Assembly: GCF_003259375.1 (NCBI RefSeq)
Contig: NZ_QLLN01000004.1
Location: 622,495 to 686,494, forward strand
DNA from: Arenibacter echinorum
GTDB lineage: Bacteria; Bacteroidota; Bacteroidia; Flavobacteriales; Flavobacteriaceae
DNA length: 64,000 bases
Direction: 5' to 3'
The position numbers were made by a program, and so were the translations under genes. Below are positions 8,728 to 17,781 of this stretch, in pieces (the first letter of the stretch is position 1; every line of letters starts with the position of its first letter). The notes beneath the pieces are model-generated. The model was not told the DNA's origin. It saw only the letters and a list, made by a program, of their open reading frames with translations, and did no database searches.

Positions 8728-9945
8728 ATGATTACACTCAAAATAGTTCTCAAAAAAAAGTTGTTGTCGGATGGAACCTATCCCGTTTGTTTACGTGTTA
8801 CAAAAGAAAGACAATGCAGACATTATAAAACACCGTTCAGTGCAAAGTTGAGTGAATGGGTAGAAGCAACTGGAAATTTCAATAAAAGGAATTTGAACTC
8901 TGTGCAATATAACCGCCTACTTGTAAAGTTCAAGGAAAGAGCCTATCAAATTATAACGGATTTAGAAATTGAAAATCCAGACTACACTATCCAGGAATTT
9001 GATACTAGATATAGGGTTACATTCAACCCAGTAAAAAATGATGTATTTGCCTTTTTTGATGAGATTATTGGAGAAATGACCTATGCAGGACGTATAGGAA
9101 ACGCTAAATCCTATAAAGATGCTAAAACTTCAATTCAAATTTTTCATAAAATCAAGAAGTTAAATTTTAGAGAGGTAAATTCTGCTTTTTTAAGTAAGTA
9201 TGATGCCTTCCTTCGATCTAGAGGCGGCACTGATGGTGGCGTTGGTGTAAAAATGCGTGCCATAAGGGCATTATTTAATAAGGCTATAGCGAGAGGAGTC
9301 ATCAAGGAGAGTCTTTATCCATTTAAAACCTATAAGATATCGGGCCTAAGAGGTAAAGGTTTTAAACGCGCATTAGACTTTGAAGAGATTATGCGCATTA
9401 TCAATTTAGATCTGACTAACCACCCGCATTTGATCAATACCAGAAATTACTTTGTTTTTAGCTTCTATACCAGGGGAATGAACTTCGCGGATATGATGTG
9501 CTTGGAATGGAGAGATGTTGAGGCTAATGTCATCTATTACACCAGAGCGAAGACCAAAGGAAACTTCTCCATAGCCATTATGCCTCCTGTTCAGAAAATA
9601 TTGGACTATTACCGAGAACATGGTTATAGTAACAAGTATGTATTTCCCTTGCTGTTTCGCGAAGACTATACCCCTACCCAACTTGCCGATCGGAAACATA
9701 AAATGTTGGGGATTTATAATATAGAACTCAAGGAAGTAGCCAAATTATGCAATATCACAAAAAACGTCAGCAGTTATGTGGCCCGGCATAGTTTTGCCAA
9801 TTGCCTCAAACAAAAAGGTGTAGCTACCGATGTAATTAGTGAATCTTTGGGCCACCAGAATCTGGGCGTTACCCAAGCCTACTTGAAGGAATTAGATACG
9901 GAGATTGTGGACAAAGCCCTTGAAGTGCTGTTGCAACCCGAATAA
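8728..9945 (+). CDS. tyrosine recombinase/integrase
   Basis: The 405-residue protein has the three-part layout of Bacteroidota integrases: an arm-DNA-binding N-terminal domain (about 1-90), a SAM-like core-binding domain (about 100-205) and a C-terminal catalytic domain. Visible catalytic residues are R249 (TRGM), R353 in ARHSFA, H376 in LGHQ and nucleophile Y385 in AYLKEL. As in many family members, the first His of the HxxR box is replaced. It lies 205 bp from the tRNA-derived att repeat and points inward, the usual arrangement for a tRNA-targeting island. It would catalyse integration and, with the HTH factor at 40222, excision. Confidence 0.95.
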   Translation: MITLKIVLKKKLLSDGTYPVCLRVTKERQCRHYKTPFSAKLSEWVEATGNFNKRNLNSVQYNRLLVKFKERAYQIITDLEIENPDYTIQEFDTRYRVTFNPVKNDVFAFFDEIIGEMTYAGRIGNAKSYKDAKTSIQIFHKIKKLNFREVNSAFLSKYDAFLRSRGGTDGGVGVKMRAIRALFNKAIARGVIKESLYPFKTYKISGLRGKGFKRALDFEEIMRIINLDLTNHPHLINTRNYFVFSFYTRGMNFADMMCLEWRDVEANVIYYTRAKTKGNFSIAIMPPVQKILDYYREHGYSNKYVFPLLFREDYTPTQLADRKHKMLGIYNIELKEVAKLCNITKNVSSYVARHSFANCLKQKGVATDVISESLGHQNLGVTQAYLKELDTEIVDKALEVLLQPE

Positions 9946-10684
9946 AAATAGTAGATTAAATAAGTGGATATGGCGGACACAGTAACTACATATATAAAAT
10001 CATTATTACGACAAATTGTATTATATGTTAATTATTTTAAAGTGTTCAGTGACAATGAACATTCAAAATCATTGAACGGTATGTTTTTCCTGAATAAAGG
10101 ACTATCTTATAATGTGTAAATAGAAGAATTATTTCAGATGGAACAACTTCAGTTTCTAGAGAGCTATAGGTTACTTTTTTATCTTCTTTACAAGACAGAG
10201 TTATAAAGAAACACGCTAGCGCTATAAAAATTCTATTTAGTGCATTCATGTTTTCTATTTTTGATATACTTAGGGCGTGAGTTATTAATAATCGTTTTAT
10301 TAAACTTTATACTATAATGCTTACAAGAGCACCTTTAGCTTCCTTAAATTAAGAAATGTCAATACTTTTGATTTTTCAGAAGAATTAACTAATTCCACCG
10401 ATGGTGATTTTAACTACAATTGAATTTTGAATTTAGAATAACCGCCACATAATAGTTGGGTGATTCTTAAATGAAAGTATTGATATTTCTAATCTCTTTT
10501 GAATATATCAACGTATTTTGTGACTATATTTAAACAGGGCTAAATAACTTTAATCGTTTTTCTATATTTCAATTTTATTTAAATATCTGATTTTCAGTTA
10601 TTTAAAATTATTTTTATTAACTACGCAAAAAAATACGGGGACGATAAAGGTTAAAAATATAATTTATAAGGGCAGTGTGACAAT
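9946..10684. other. 739-bp AT-rich region with only one doubtful small gene
   Basis: Very AT-rich spacer between the integrase and the first cargo gene. A 67-codon minus-strand frame with a lipoprotein signal lies at 10046-10249 (separate entry). I saw no RNA gene, clear promoter or longer repeat. Confidence 0.4.
10046..10249 (-). CDS. small lipoprotein-like ORF, possibly a truncated remnant
   Basis: The 67-residue frame begins MNALNRIFIALACFFITLSC, a good lipoprotein signal with lipobox TLSC, followed by KEDKK as is common for exported Bacteroidota lipoproteins. After about 35 residues the composition becomes irregular and the frame stops early. It may be a genuine small lipoprotein or the 5' remnant of a longer gene. 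Confidence 0.35.
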   Translation of the reverse strand: MNALNRIFIALACFFITLSCKEDKKVTYSSLETEVVPSEIILLFTHYKIVLYSGKTYRSMILNVHCH

Positions 10685-12301
10685 ATGAGTAAATATAAAA
10701 GTACAACTCAAGAAAAATACAACTCGTTTTTAAACAAGTTACTCAAAGAAAAATTGTTTGAAACTGCTATAAATTTGAATAGTGGTCTTGTTGAAGAGTT
10801 TGGTGTAACTAGCTCTAATGCTCGACAAATTCTTAAGAGAGCAGTTTCTAAAAAAGCTATTAAATCTTCAGCACCTTATACTTTTGGAAAGAAACAATAT
10901 GTTTACATATTTAATGATTTCGAATTAGACAAGGATAGTGTAAAGAGTATTGTAAAAAAAAACAGACCTCCCATATTCAGGTTGCTGGAGTTAATGGATA
11001 TTAATGAAGGAATTATATCATATTATGAAGGGCTAAAAGTAACAGCATCCACAGTAGAAAATAGCTCTACCAAGGTCTCTTCTCTTGATGATATCTTGAA
11101 TATATTATTGAAACTAAATATCGTTTACACAAAAAGGGATTCAAACAATGTAGTATATATTATTTACAAGAATGAAAAGGAATCTGTCCAAAATAGTATT
11201 GAAGGTGCTTTAATGTTTAATCACTTTTCGAAAATGGTAATGGATTGTTCCGTATTACCAGACATTTTAAGCTGGCTAGGCAAAACCAATTTAATAAAAA
11301 AATCAAACGTAATATATCGAAATAAAAAAACACCATCATTAGGAGCTATTCATAATAATCTAATTTGGGATGCATTTGGCTATACCAGTGCAACTGGAAT
11401 AAATCATATTCTTAGTTCAAAGGCTGATAGTGCTGATAAGCAAACTTTGGTAGTATTAGATGTTGTTTTATCAAATGATTATACTCAAGTTCACCTAGAT
11501 GCTTTTTATAATAGAATTCAAATTAATAGAAATTCTGTTGTTGATAGTAAGAGAAAAATTCTTCCCATAATAGTTTACAATTCATCTTCAGAATTAATTA
11601 TTAATAAAATAAGCAAACTTGGAATCATAGCTTTTGATATTGGTGCCATTTTTGGAACAAGAATATATGATATTCTGAATAAAACAAGAGAATTATCAGT
11701 AATTTTCAAAGACACAAGTAGAATCGATAATACAATTGAAAACATTTTAAAATCAATTAGTAATGCAGGTCAAGAAGAAGCTTTGAAGGAGTTAAGGGGC
11801 ACATTGTTCGAATTTCTTATGTATCCACTTTTGTCTAGCCTATACCCAGTGTCTTCAATACAAAGAGGCAAAACTATTTCGCGTATGAATAGTGAGGGAG
11901 ATAAAAATAGTTATGAATATGATTACATCATAAATTCCACAAACCCACCCGAGATAGTATTTGTTGAACTCAAAGGATATCATGAAGGAGCCATCATTCC
12001 ATTGGGAGATTCAGGCACTAAAGCATCCTTAAAATGGTTTTTTCGTAGGACAATGCCATTTGCAGCCAAAGAGTATAAGAATGACATAAACCAGGGTAAA
12101 TCAGCGAAAGGTGTTTTTATAACTTCAGCTAATTTTTGGAACGATGGGAAAGAATTTTTGAAACAATTAGATAAGAGTAAGCTTAAATCAGTGGCTATGA
12201 ATACCGGATATGACAGAGCCTCCCTTTTAAGTCTTTTGAAAGAGCGTGGTTTTAGCAATGAAATAAGAATAATTGAGAAGTTTTATGTTAAAAAAGATTA
12301 G
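10685..12301 (+). CDS. putative defence protein: winged-helix N-terminus and PD-(D/E)xK nuclease-like C-terminus
   Basis: I do not recognise a named family for this 538-residue protein. The first about 170 residues look like two winged-helix units (first: GVTSSNARQILKRAV then YTFGKKQYVYIF; second ending VVYIIYKN). A middle region (about 225-340), with WDAFGYTSATG and VVLDVVLSNDYTQVHLDAFY, has the strand pattern of a restriction-endonuclease-like fold but lacks an obvious ExK. The C-terminal domain shows a convincing PD-(D/E)xK set: E376 in GTLFEFL, D413 in YEYDYI and E428-L-K430 in VFVELKG. It is the first cargo gene beside the integrase and precedes a HEPN gene in the same direction by 154 bp. 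Role in anti-phage defence is inferred from this layout only. Confidence 0.7.
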   Translation: MSKYKSTTQEKYNSFLNKLLKEKLFETAINLNSGLVEEFGVTSSNARQILKRAVSKKAIKSSAPYTFGKKQYVYIFNDFELDKDSVKSIVKKNRPPIFRLLELMDINEGIISYYEGLKVTASTVENSSTKVSSLDDILNILLKLNIVYTKRDSNNVVYIIYKNEKESVQNSIEGALMFNHFSKMVMDCSVLPDILSWLGKTNLIKKSNVIYRNKKTPSLGAIHNNLIWDAFGYTSATGINHILSSKADSADKQTLVVLDVVLSNDYTQVHLDAFYNRIQINRNSVVDSKRKILPIIVYNSSSELIINKISKLGIIAFDIGAIFGTRIYDILNKTRELSVIFKDTSRIDNTIENILKSISNAGQEEALKELRGTLFEFLMYPLLSSLYPVSSIQRGKTISRMNSEGDKNSYEYDYIINSTNPPEIVFVELKGYHEGAIIPLGDSGTKASLKWFFRRTMPFAAKEYKNDINQGKSAKGVFITSANFWNDGKEFLKQLDKSKLKSVAMNTGYDRASLLSLLKERGFSNEIRIIEKFYVKKD

Positions 12302-12388
12302 AGTATTGCCTTATAAATGAAATTAATTGGTTGGATGCTATCCTATTTACGAAAATACAAACGGAATTTTTATTTGGTTTGTATTTGC

Positions 12389-12396
12389 TAAATTTG
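12389..12396 (+). promoter_or_regulatory. possible -7 element for the HEPN gene
   Basis: TAAATTTG matches the Bacteroidota -7 form TAnnTTTG and lies about 60 bp before the TTG start at 12456. A well-spaced -33 TTTG is not visible, so support is limited. Confidence 0.3.
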
Positions 12397-12455
12397 GGAC
12401 TAAAACAACGGAACTAACCTTAGAAATGACCGTTAACCAAAATCGAATATAAAAC

Positions 12456-13316
12456 TTGAAAGAAAGAATAGTAATAAAAGGCACCATATTGACTTATGGA
12501 GAAAAATGGTACGTTGGAGAAGAAATATTTTCCTCAATTCTTCTTTCCGCTGTGAACAGTTGGATTGCCAATCACTATACTCCTCAAGGGCAATTAAATG
12601 TTGATTTAGATTTATGGAAATCAAGGGAGTATGGAAAAATAAAAGCATCGATTTATGGATTTACTAGCGACTTACATAATCTTGCCATAAACTATTGTCT
12701 ATTAAATGAAACTATCGAAAATCTTGAAGTTAACAAACACAAAACGAGATTGTATGTTGGTCTACTTTTAGAAAACTACTTTACTAATATTAGGAGTTTG
12801 TATGATTTTTTATTCCACCTCATAAAAATCTGTTTAACGGACACGCAGCTGAAATCTTTCCCAGGTAAAGACTCGTTGAATAATTTAATTTCTTTTTCAA
12901 AAAAGGCTAATAACGAGGATAAACTGCCCTTAAGAGTAAGACAATTTCTTTTTGATATTCAACCATATTTGGAGGAAATCAGAACAATTAGAGATGCTAT
13001 AATTCATAAAGGCAAAGAAATTGTAATAACAAAAAAGGGTGACGAAATTCTAATAAGAATTCCGAAGTCAGGGTTATATAGTAATGATACTATTTTTCCC
13101 AATATATTGAATTGCAAGGAGACCGATTATAATATGAAAGATTATTTAAGAGAAATGACCATCAGCCTTTTCAAAAATTCAGAAGACCTTGGACTGGTTA
13201 TTTTATCCGAGTTATTTGAAAAAGGTAAATTCAATTGGAATATCCACTCAATTACAAACTATTGTATGGAAGATTTTACAAAATTTATGCTGAAACAGGA
13301 AAAAACCTTTGGCTAA
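12456..13316 (+). CDS. HEPN-domain protein, possible ribonuclease toxin or effector
   Basis: The 286-residue frame has no ATG before its C-terminal third, and TTG at 12456 is the most upstream credible start, giving MKERIVIKG. The central helical region resembles HEPN proteins of the Cthe_2314 type. It has long helices at 70-130 and 165-185, with the Rx4H motif RDAIIH (R179, H184), the usual RNase active site of HEPN toxins. A beta-rich tail follows. It is in tandem with the putative nuclease at 10685 and converges on the GIY-YIG gene. HEPN RNases often act as abortive-infection effectors, and this one may partner the upstream protein. That pairing is an inference from position. Confidence 0.65.
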   Translation: MKERIVIKGTILTYGEKWYVGEEIFSSILLSAVNSWIANHYTPQGQLNVDLDLWKSREYGKIKASIYGFTSDLHNLAINYCLLNETIENLEVNKHKTRLYVGLLLENYFTNIRSLYDFLFHLIKICLTDTQLKSFPGKDSLNNLISFSKKANNEDKLPLRVRQFLFDIQPYLEEIRTIRDAIIHKGKEIVITKKGDEILIRIPKSGLYSNDTIFPNILNCKETDYNMKDYLREMTISLFKNSEDLGLVILSELFEKGKFNWNIHSITNYCMEDFTKFMLKQEKTFG

Positions 13317-13385
13317 TAATGCCTCCTATGACAAGCCTAAGGACTATCTCATAAAGTGTTTAATTAAAAAATTATTTGACTCCCC

Positions 13386-14228
13386 TTATTTTCTTTTCAA
13401 TTCATCCAAGGTTTTTCCGGATAAATCCTTCCAAGAAGTCCAACCATTTGCCGCCCTAGCTAACACGGTAGCTGCAGCTGCGCTAGGCGAGTTAAATACA
13501 TGATCTGATTGAAAAACAAACACTCCATTTTCCTCCTTTAAAATTAAATCCTCTAAAAGTTGTTTTCTTAATCTTGAAACCCAAGTTCCAATTGATTGTG
13601 CTTCTATAATAGTACTTTTACCACCTTTATACACTAAAAAACCATCGTCAGTTAACTCACCTGCTGCTGATGCATCTTTGCTCTTACAATAGAATAACTC
13701 TTTAGCGATTTGCGCTTTACGTTTCTCTTCAAAAATAGGGTAACCCAATGTAGCCAATAATATTTTTGCAGTATCAAAATTATCCAATAAATCATGTTCC
13801 CTGCTCTCTGAAATGGATTGTTTTTTAGAACCTGTATCATTATCCAGTTTATATCTTCCTACTTCTATCGCTTTCTCTAAACAATAATGCTCCAAGAATT
13901 TTACATCCGTTTTTGTGTATTCATCTGTTTTAGTGGATACTATTACACAGTGGGTCCAAAAATCCTTAAGGCGATTATGAGATTGGATACGTTTAAAACA
14001 ATCTTCTCCTTCTCCAATATAAACTAATGGCTTTGCACCATCTTCTGTAATACCAAATAAAAAATAGACTCCTGTAAAATGAACCAGTTCTCTTTTTACT
14101 ATTTCTTGCATTTTATTACGTGGAAACAAAATGGCTTTAACTAACCTATTGGTTATTTCTGCTTCACGAATGCTTGTTGGAGAACCATCTGGAAGAAATA
14201 TTTGTATTGGTTGTGGTCTGTTAATCAT
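13386..14228 (-). CDS. GIY-YIG nuclease-domain protein with DUF4357 C-terminus
   Basis: The 280-residue protein has a GIY-YIG core with GVY (53-55), VYIG (69-72), catalytic Arg80 and metal ligand E113 (FLEHY). An alpha-helical middle follows. The C-terminal DUF4357-like segment reads AAAATVLARAANGW then WKDLSGKTL. The gene starts 1 bp after the HNH gene stop, so it is the last gene of the minus-strand array. A truncated copy of its first 46 codons occurs at 17641-17779 directly after the unknown 387-aa gene. This suggests that GIY-YIG genes are regular companions of this array. It might be a nuclease effector or a modifier; its contribution is unknown. Confidence 0.85.
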   Translation of the reverse strand: MINRPQPIQIFLPDGSPTSIREAEITNRLVKAILFPRNKMQEIVKRELVHFTGVYFLFGITEDGAKPLVYIGEGEDCFKRIQSHNRLKDFWTHCVIVSTKTDEYTKTDVKFLEHYCLEKAIEVGRYKLDNDTGSKKQSISESREHDLLDNFDTAKILLATLGYPIFEEKRKAQIAKELFYCKSKDASAAGELTDDGFLVYKGGKSTIIEAQSIGTWVSRLRKQLLEDLILKEENGVFVFQSDHVFNSPSAAAATVLARAANGWTSWKDLSGKTLDELKRK

Positions 14229-14229
14229 A

Positions 14230-15210
14230 TTATTTTCTAATAATCCCTAATTCAATTAAAAGATCTCTTTTCATTCTACTTAAAGGTCTCCTGTCAAACT
14301 TTAACTCATTAATTTCAGTACCAAATGCAAGTCTGTAAATTTCCTCATTACTTAGTTGATTAGATTCCATAAACAAATCTTTCAAATTCTTTAAGTAAGT
14401 AACAGAATATGCTTTTTTAATTTTAACTAAATCATCTATTTCATCTAAGTGAGTTTCATAAATTTCTTTTAACTTAAAAAAATCAGAAGTATTTTTAGAC
14501 CTTGAATTTAAATCATCTCCAATATTTGTTATCGTGAATTCATTTTGATCAATTGCTTTCAATTTATAACTAAATTGAAAATTAATGTCGCAATCTATAT
14601 AAGGGTGTAAATATTGATCCAATGTCATATCTACTGAACCTTTTAAAGAACTGTTACAAACAGTGCAAGAAGGTATTAAATTATAAAAAGAAAGGCCCAA
14701 TAAAGGATTCTTACTTTGCGGAAACCAATGATCGAAAGTTGGTCTGGTTAATTTAACAACCTTCCCTTTATCAATTGTATTAACGACTGTTTTGGTGTAT
14801 AATCTATTACAATATGTACAGGTATTTATATTTAAATTTTGAGCTAATCTGTATGTATCATAATCACTATTCTTTTTTTTATTAGAAAAAGTATCATAGT
14901 CTATTATTCTCAATAATTCAGTCAAATATTTTGAATATACTCTCCTTATACTTTTACAATAATTCTTGGTATTTCTTTTTTCTTTCAAATAAACCTTAAA
15001 CTTAGGTAGTTGCTTAAATAAAGTGTCTTGTAGTTTAATTAAATCCGAAGGTGAGCCTATTAATATCTGTTCAATATTCTTTTTTAGAAAAGGTTTTAAA
15101 ACGACATGTTTACTTTCATTAATTCTAGCGTTTAAAATGGGTAATAACTTATCCTTATGCACCTCCAATGCTTTTTTAATATGTGCTTGCTCTGGATTTA
15201 TAAACTGCAT
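14230..15210 (-). CDS. HNH endonuclease, Septu PtuB-like
   Basis: The 326-residue protein has a central HNH/zinc-finger nuclease region. CTYC (C131, C134) and CTVC (C182, C185) form the structural zinc site, FDHWFPQSK (D160, H161) supplies the catalytic His, and N177 lies in SFYNLIPSC. The N-terminal helical part (1-125) and C-terminal helices flank it. The start codon overlaps the ATPase stop in TAATG, indicating tight coupling. An SMC/ABC-type ATPase followed by an HNH protein is the arrangement of the Septu (PtuAB) anti-phage system, where the HNH subunit cuts DNA. Assignment is by architecture, not by close identity. Confidence 0.82.
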   Translation of the reverse strand: MQFINPEQAHIKKALEVHKDKLLPILNARINESKHVVLKPFLKKNIEQILIGSPSDLIKLQDTLFKQLPKFKVYLKEKRNTKNYCKSIRRVYSKYLTELLRIIDYDTFSNKKKNSDYDTYRLAQNLNINTCTYCNRLYTKTVVNTIDKGKVVKLTRPTFDHWFPQSKNPLLGLSFYNLIPSCTVCNSSLKGSVDMTLDQYLHPYIDCDINFQFSYKLKAIDQNEFTITNIGDDLNSRSKNTSDFFKLKEIYETHLDEIDDLVKIKKAYSVTYLKNLKDLFMESNQLSNEEIYRLAFGTEINELKFDRRPLSRMKRDLLIELGIIRK

Positions 15211-17492
15211 TAATCTTTAATTAAATTATTTAATCTTTCGATTTCATTTTTAATCATTTCCTCGAACTCAGTTTTATCATCATTTAATTCAGATATCATT
15301 TGGATAAGCTTAACTTTCAATACACGCTCGCCTATCAATTCAATTATCTTTTTATAATATTTATAGCTTTGATAAAAGGCCTCATTTTTGACTAAGTCCT
15401 TAGTTTTTTTTAATTCTATATGTTCATTTATCCATCCTATTGTTTCATTAATTCTCCCTTTAGCAAATTCGCCCATAAATCCCTTATCCAAAAAGAAATC
15501 ATTAGCTAATAAATCATGAATATTTGCACCAAAAGTATGAACCTCCTTTACCTCCTTTTCATCAAAGGATAATCTCAATACATTTTGATGTGGAATATCA
15601 GACAAGATAAATGGAGAATGTGTTGCGAAAAGAATATTTAATCCCTTAATATTATCAATATTGATGCTGTTTATTTTATCAATGTAATTTATTAAATCAT
15701 TAACAAATGTGCGTTGCATCTCCGGGTGATAATATTGTTCTACCTCGTCAAATAGAATATTAACATACTTGTACTTTATTAATTCCTTTTCACTATTATT
15801 AAATACAGAATTTAGATTGATTAAATGATATACAATACTACTAATAGTATATATCTTTTGCTTCTCTCCAGAACTCATGCGGTCAAAGAGACTTCCATCT
15901 TCTAGTTCTATTTTTAAATCAAAAATTGAGGGAGGAAGAAACTCTATGGTTGACCTTAACCTTCCTTCCCTATTTTCGTCATCAATAAGTTCATTTATTC
16001 TTTCAGAAAGATTATTGATATCTACTGAAGATTCCATATCAGAATAACAATTGATATGATCAAATTTTATAAAATTTATAGCTTGTTTTATCTTAAATGT
16101 AATATGACTCCTGTCATTTATTAACTCATCAACAAGTTTGTCAATATTCTGAATTTCATTTCCTTTCAAAAAAGGTTTATATCTGTCATAAAGCCCACAG
16201 ATTCTAATTATTTTATTTTGAATTTGATAATGCATTGCAGAAAACATTTTGCTTTCTAGTTTTTTTATTTTACTACCGGTATATGCTTCATACAAATTAT
16301 TAGTAGTAATTTCTATTCCTTTAATGTTCTCATTTAATTTGTGATTTCTCCTGTATTGCTCAAACTTGTCATCATTAAATTTCAATAACAATCTATTAGC
16401 TTTTTTATCTGGAGTTAGGTGTCTTAGTGTTATTGAGTCCTTTTTATCAATTGGTTCTAATAAATTAGAAAGTAATCGTTGGTTAACTAATTCTTTTTCT
16501 TTGTTTATATCGACTATACCATTTGTTCTCATCGGATTAATTACAATAGGTGTTTGATAACTATCATTTTTATGGAAAAGATCATTCAACCATTCTCCTT
16601 CTTCTAGAGCATTTAACCCATAATGAGAATAGGAAACAGCTATGGTATAAAAAAAATGTTTTGATAGATCATCGATGTCTTTGATTTTGGAGCAATTCTC
16701 TTCCACATTTCCCTCAAAAATATTAGGAATTGTTTTTATAGAAATAAACTCATCAAAATTTTCATGAGCTCCAATTTTTAGTGAATAAAAGCAATCATTT
16801 AGTTGATAAAATATTTCAATATCAATCGATTTGATTATTTGGTTTGTGTTTCTAGTCCAATCTATATACTCTTCTGTTTTCTTTATAAAGTAGTCCTTAT
16901 CATACTCTAATTCAGCATACCTCTTATACTCTTCCAGTTGATTTTGCAAATATTCGAGTGACGGAATGAATTTTAAATATTCATCACCAAATACTTCTAA
17001 CCTTTCTTGAATATCAGATATTAATTCATCAATTTCTGTATGGTTATTTTCTTCTTGTGTTAAAACCGAATCCAGTTTTGTAGCATATTGAACTCTATCT
17101 TTAACTAATTCTTTTTCCTTTTCCTGAATTGAAGTAAAATTAAAATCTAAAAGTTCTTTATGTACTGATAATAAATAAATAGAAATATAATACAACTCCA
17201 GAAGTGTGCTTTTTCCACTTCCATTTTTGCCAACAATTGCAGAAATATTGATATTAGGGCCATTTTTATTATATAAATTTTCAGGAACAGTAGGTTCATA
17301 TTTAATAAAGCCTACCTTTTCAATTGCTTCACTAACCTCTACCTTACTTTCATTTAAATAACTATATTCTGAATAAAACTTATAAAAAGTATTACTTTTT
17401 AGCACTTTAAAGAAATTTATTTGGTTCTCATTTGGTGTTTCTTTACTTAAATTTTTTCCAGTTCTTATTGCCAACAACTTAAATCCACTCAT
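15210..17492 (-). CDS. ABC/SMC-like ATPase, Septu PtuA-like
   Basis: The 760-residue protein has Walker A GKNGSGKS at 88-95. A long helical, coiled-coil-prone insert (about 120-520) follows. The ABC signature RMSSGEKQ is near 537-545, Walker B ILFDEVEQYYHPE near 578, and the switch His in FATHSPF near 622. It is longer than the usual PtuA because of the insert. Its stop overlaps the HNH gene start. It begins 26 bp after the stop codon of a remnant OLD-ATPase gene at 17519. The unknown 387-aa gene has almost the same spacing after the intact OLD gene. The probable role is phage sensing and control of the HNH nuclease by ATP state, as known for Septu. Confidence 0.82.
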   Translation of the reverse strand: MSGFKLLAIRTGKNLSKETPNENQINFFKVLKSNTFYKFYSEYSYLNESKVEVSEAIEKVGFIKYEPTVPENLYNKNGPNINISAIVGKNGSGKSTLLELYYISIYLLSVHKELLDFNFTSIQEKEKELVKDRVQYATKLDSVLTQEENNHTEIDELISDIQERLEVFGDEYLKFIPSLEYLQNQLEEYKRYAELEYDKDYFIKKTEEYIDWTRNTNQIIKSIDIEIFYQLNDCFYSLKIGAHENFDEFISIKTIPNIFEGNVEENCSKIKDIDDLSKHFFYTIAVSYSHYGLNALEEGEWLNDLFHKNDSYQTPIVINPMRTNGIVDINKEKELVNQRLLSNLLEPIDKKDSITLRHLTPDKKANRLLLKFNDDKFEQYRRNHKLNENIKGIEITTNNLYEAYTGSKIKKLESKMFSAMHYQIQNKIIRICGLYDRYKPFLKGNEIQNIDKLVDELINDRSHITFKIKQAINFIKFDHINCYSDMESSVDINNLSERINELIDDENREGRLRSTIEFLPPSIFDLKIELEDGSLFDRMSSGEKQKIYTISSIVYHLINLNSVFNNSEKELIKYKYVNILFDEVEQYYHPEMQRTFVNDLINYIDKINSINIDNIKGLNILFATHSPFILSDIPHQNVLRLSFDEKEVKEVHTFGANIHDLLANDFFLDKGFMGEFAKGRINETIGWINEHIELKKTKDLVKNEAFYQSYKYYKKIIELIGERVLKVKLIQMISELNDDKTEFEEMIKNEIERLNNLIKD

Positions 17493-17518
17493 ATAATCCC
17501 TACATTTTAATCATTTAT

Positions 17519-17647
17519 TTAAACCTTGCACATAATAAACACAAAGATTGGCCTGAATACCTCAAAATTTACAGCTGCAATTCAAGGAATCATATTTCGA
17601 GTAAACTTAATTTTGTCTCCGGTAAATTTCCTAAAACCATCAGTTCT
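17519..17647 (-). pseudogene. 3' remnant of a second OLD/TOPRIM ATPase gene
   Basis: Bases 17537-17647 align without gaps to 18989-19099, the 3' end of the intact OLD-type ATPase gene, with many scattered substitutions. The intact TGA (18971-18973) corresponds to a TAA at 17519-17521, so the original stop codon is preserved. The fragment is about 43 codons. It joins a GIY-YIG gene fragment within the shared heptamer CAGTTCT (17641-17647). It lacks any start or ATPase core and is not functional. Confidence 0.85.
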
Positions 17648-17779
17648 CTTTTTACTGCTTCTTGCATTTTATTGCGTGGAAACAAAATTGCCTTAACTAA
17701 TGGTTATTTCTGCCTCACGAATGCTTGTAGGATAACCATCTGGAAGGAATATCTGTATTGTTTGTGGTCTGTTAATCAT
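17641..17779 (-). pseudogene. 5' remnant of a second GIY-YIG/DUF4357 gene
   Basis: Bases 17641-17779 align to 14085-14228, the first about 46 codons of the intact GIY-YIG gene, from the ATG (17777-17779) onward. There are point changes and a 5-bp deletion (near 17700) that shifts the frame. It ends before the catalytic core. The ATG lies 2 bp past the stop of the unknown 387-aa gene, the same close spacing seen between the HNH gene and the intact GIY-YIG gene. Confidence 0.87.
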
Positions 17780-17781
17780 AA

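Noticed and set aside
8580-8828. Plus-strand frame across the left arm sites
   Set aside because: Overlaps the integrase start in another frame and consists mainly of the repeat-bearing region.
13309-13503. Plus-strand 64-codon frame after the HEPN gene
   Set aside because: Overlaps the 3' end of the GIY-YIG gene on the other strand; its Ala-rich end is the mirror of the DUF4357 segment.
17519-17779. Small chimeric gene made from the two fragments
   Set aside because: The 5-bp deletion shifts the frame early, and neither part carries a catalytic core.
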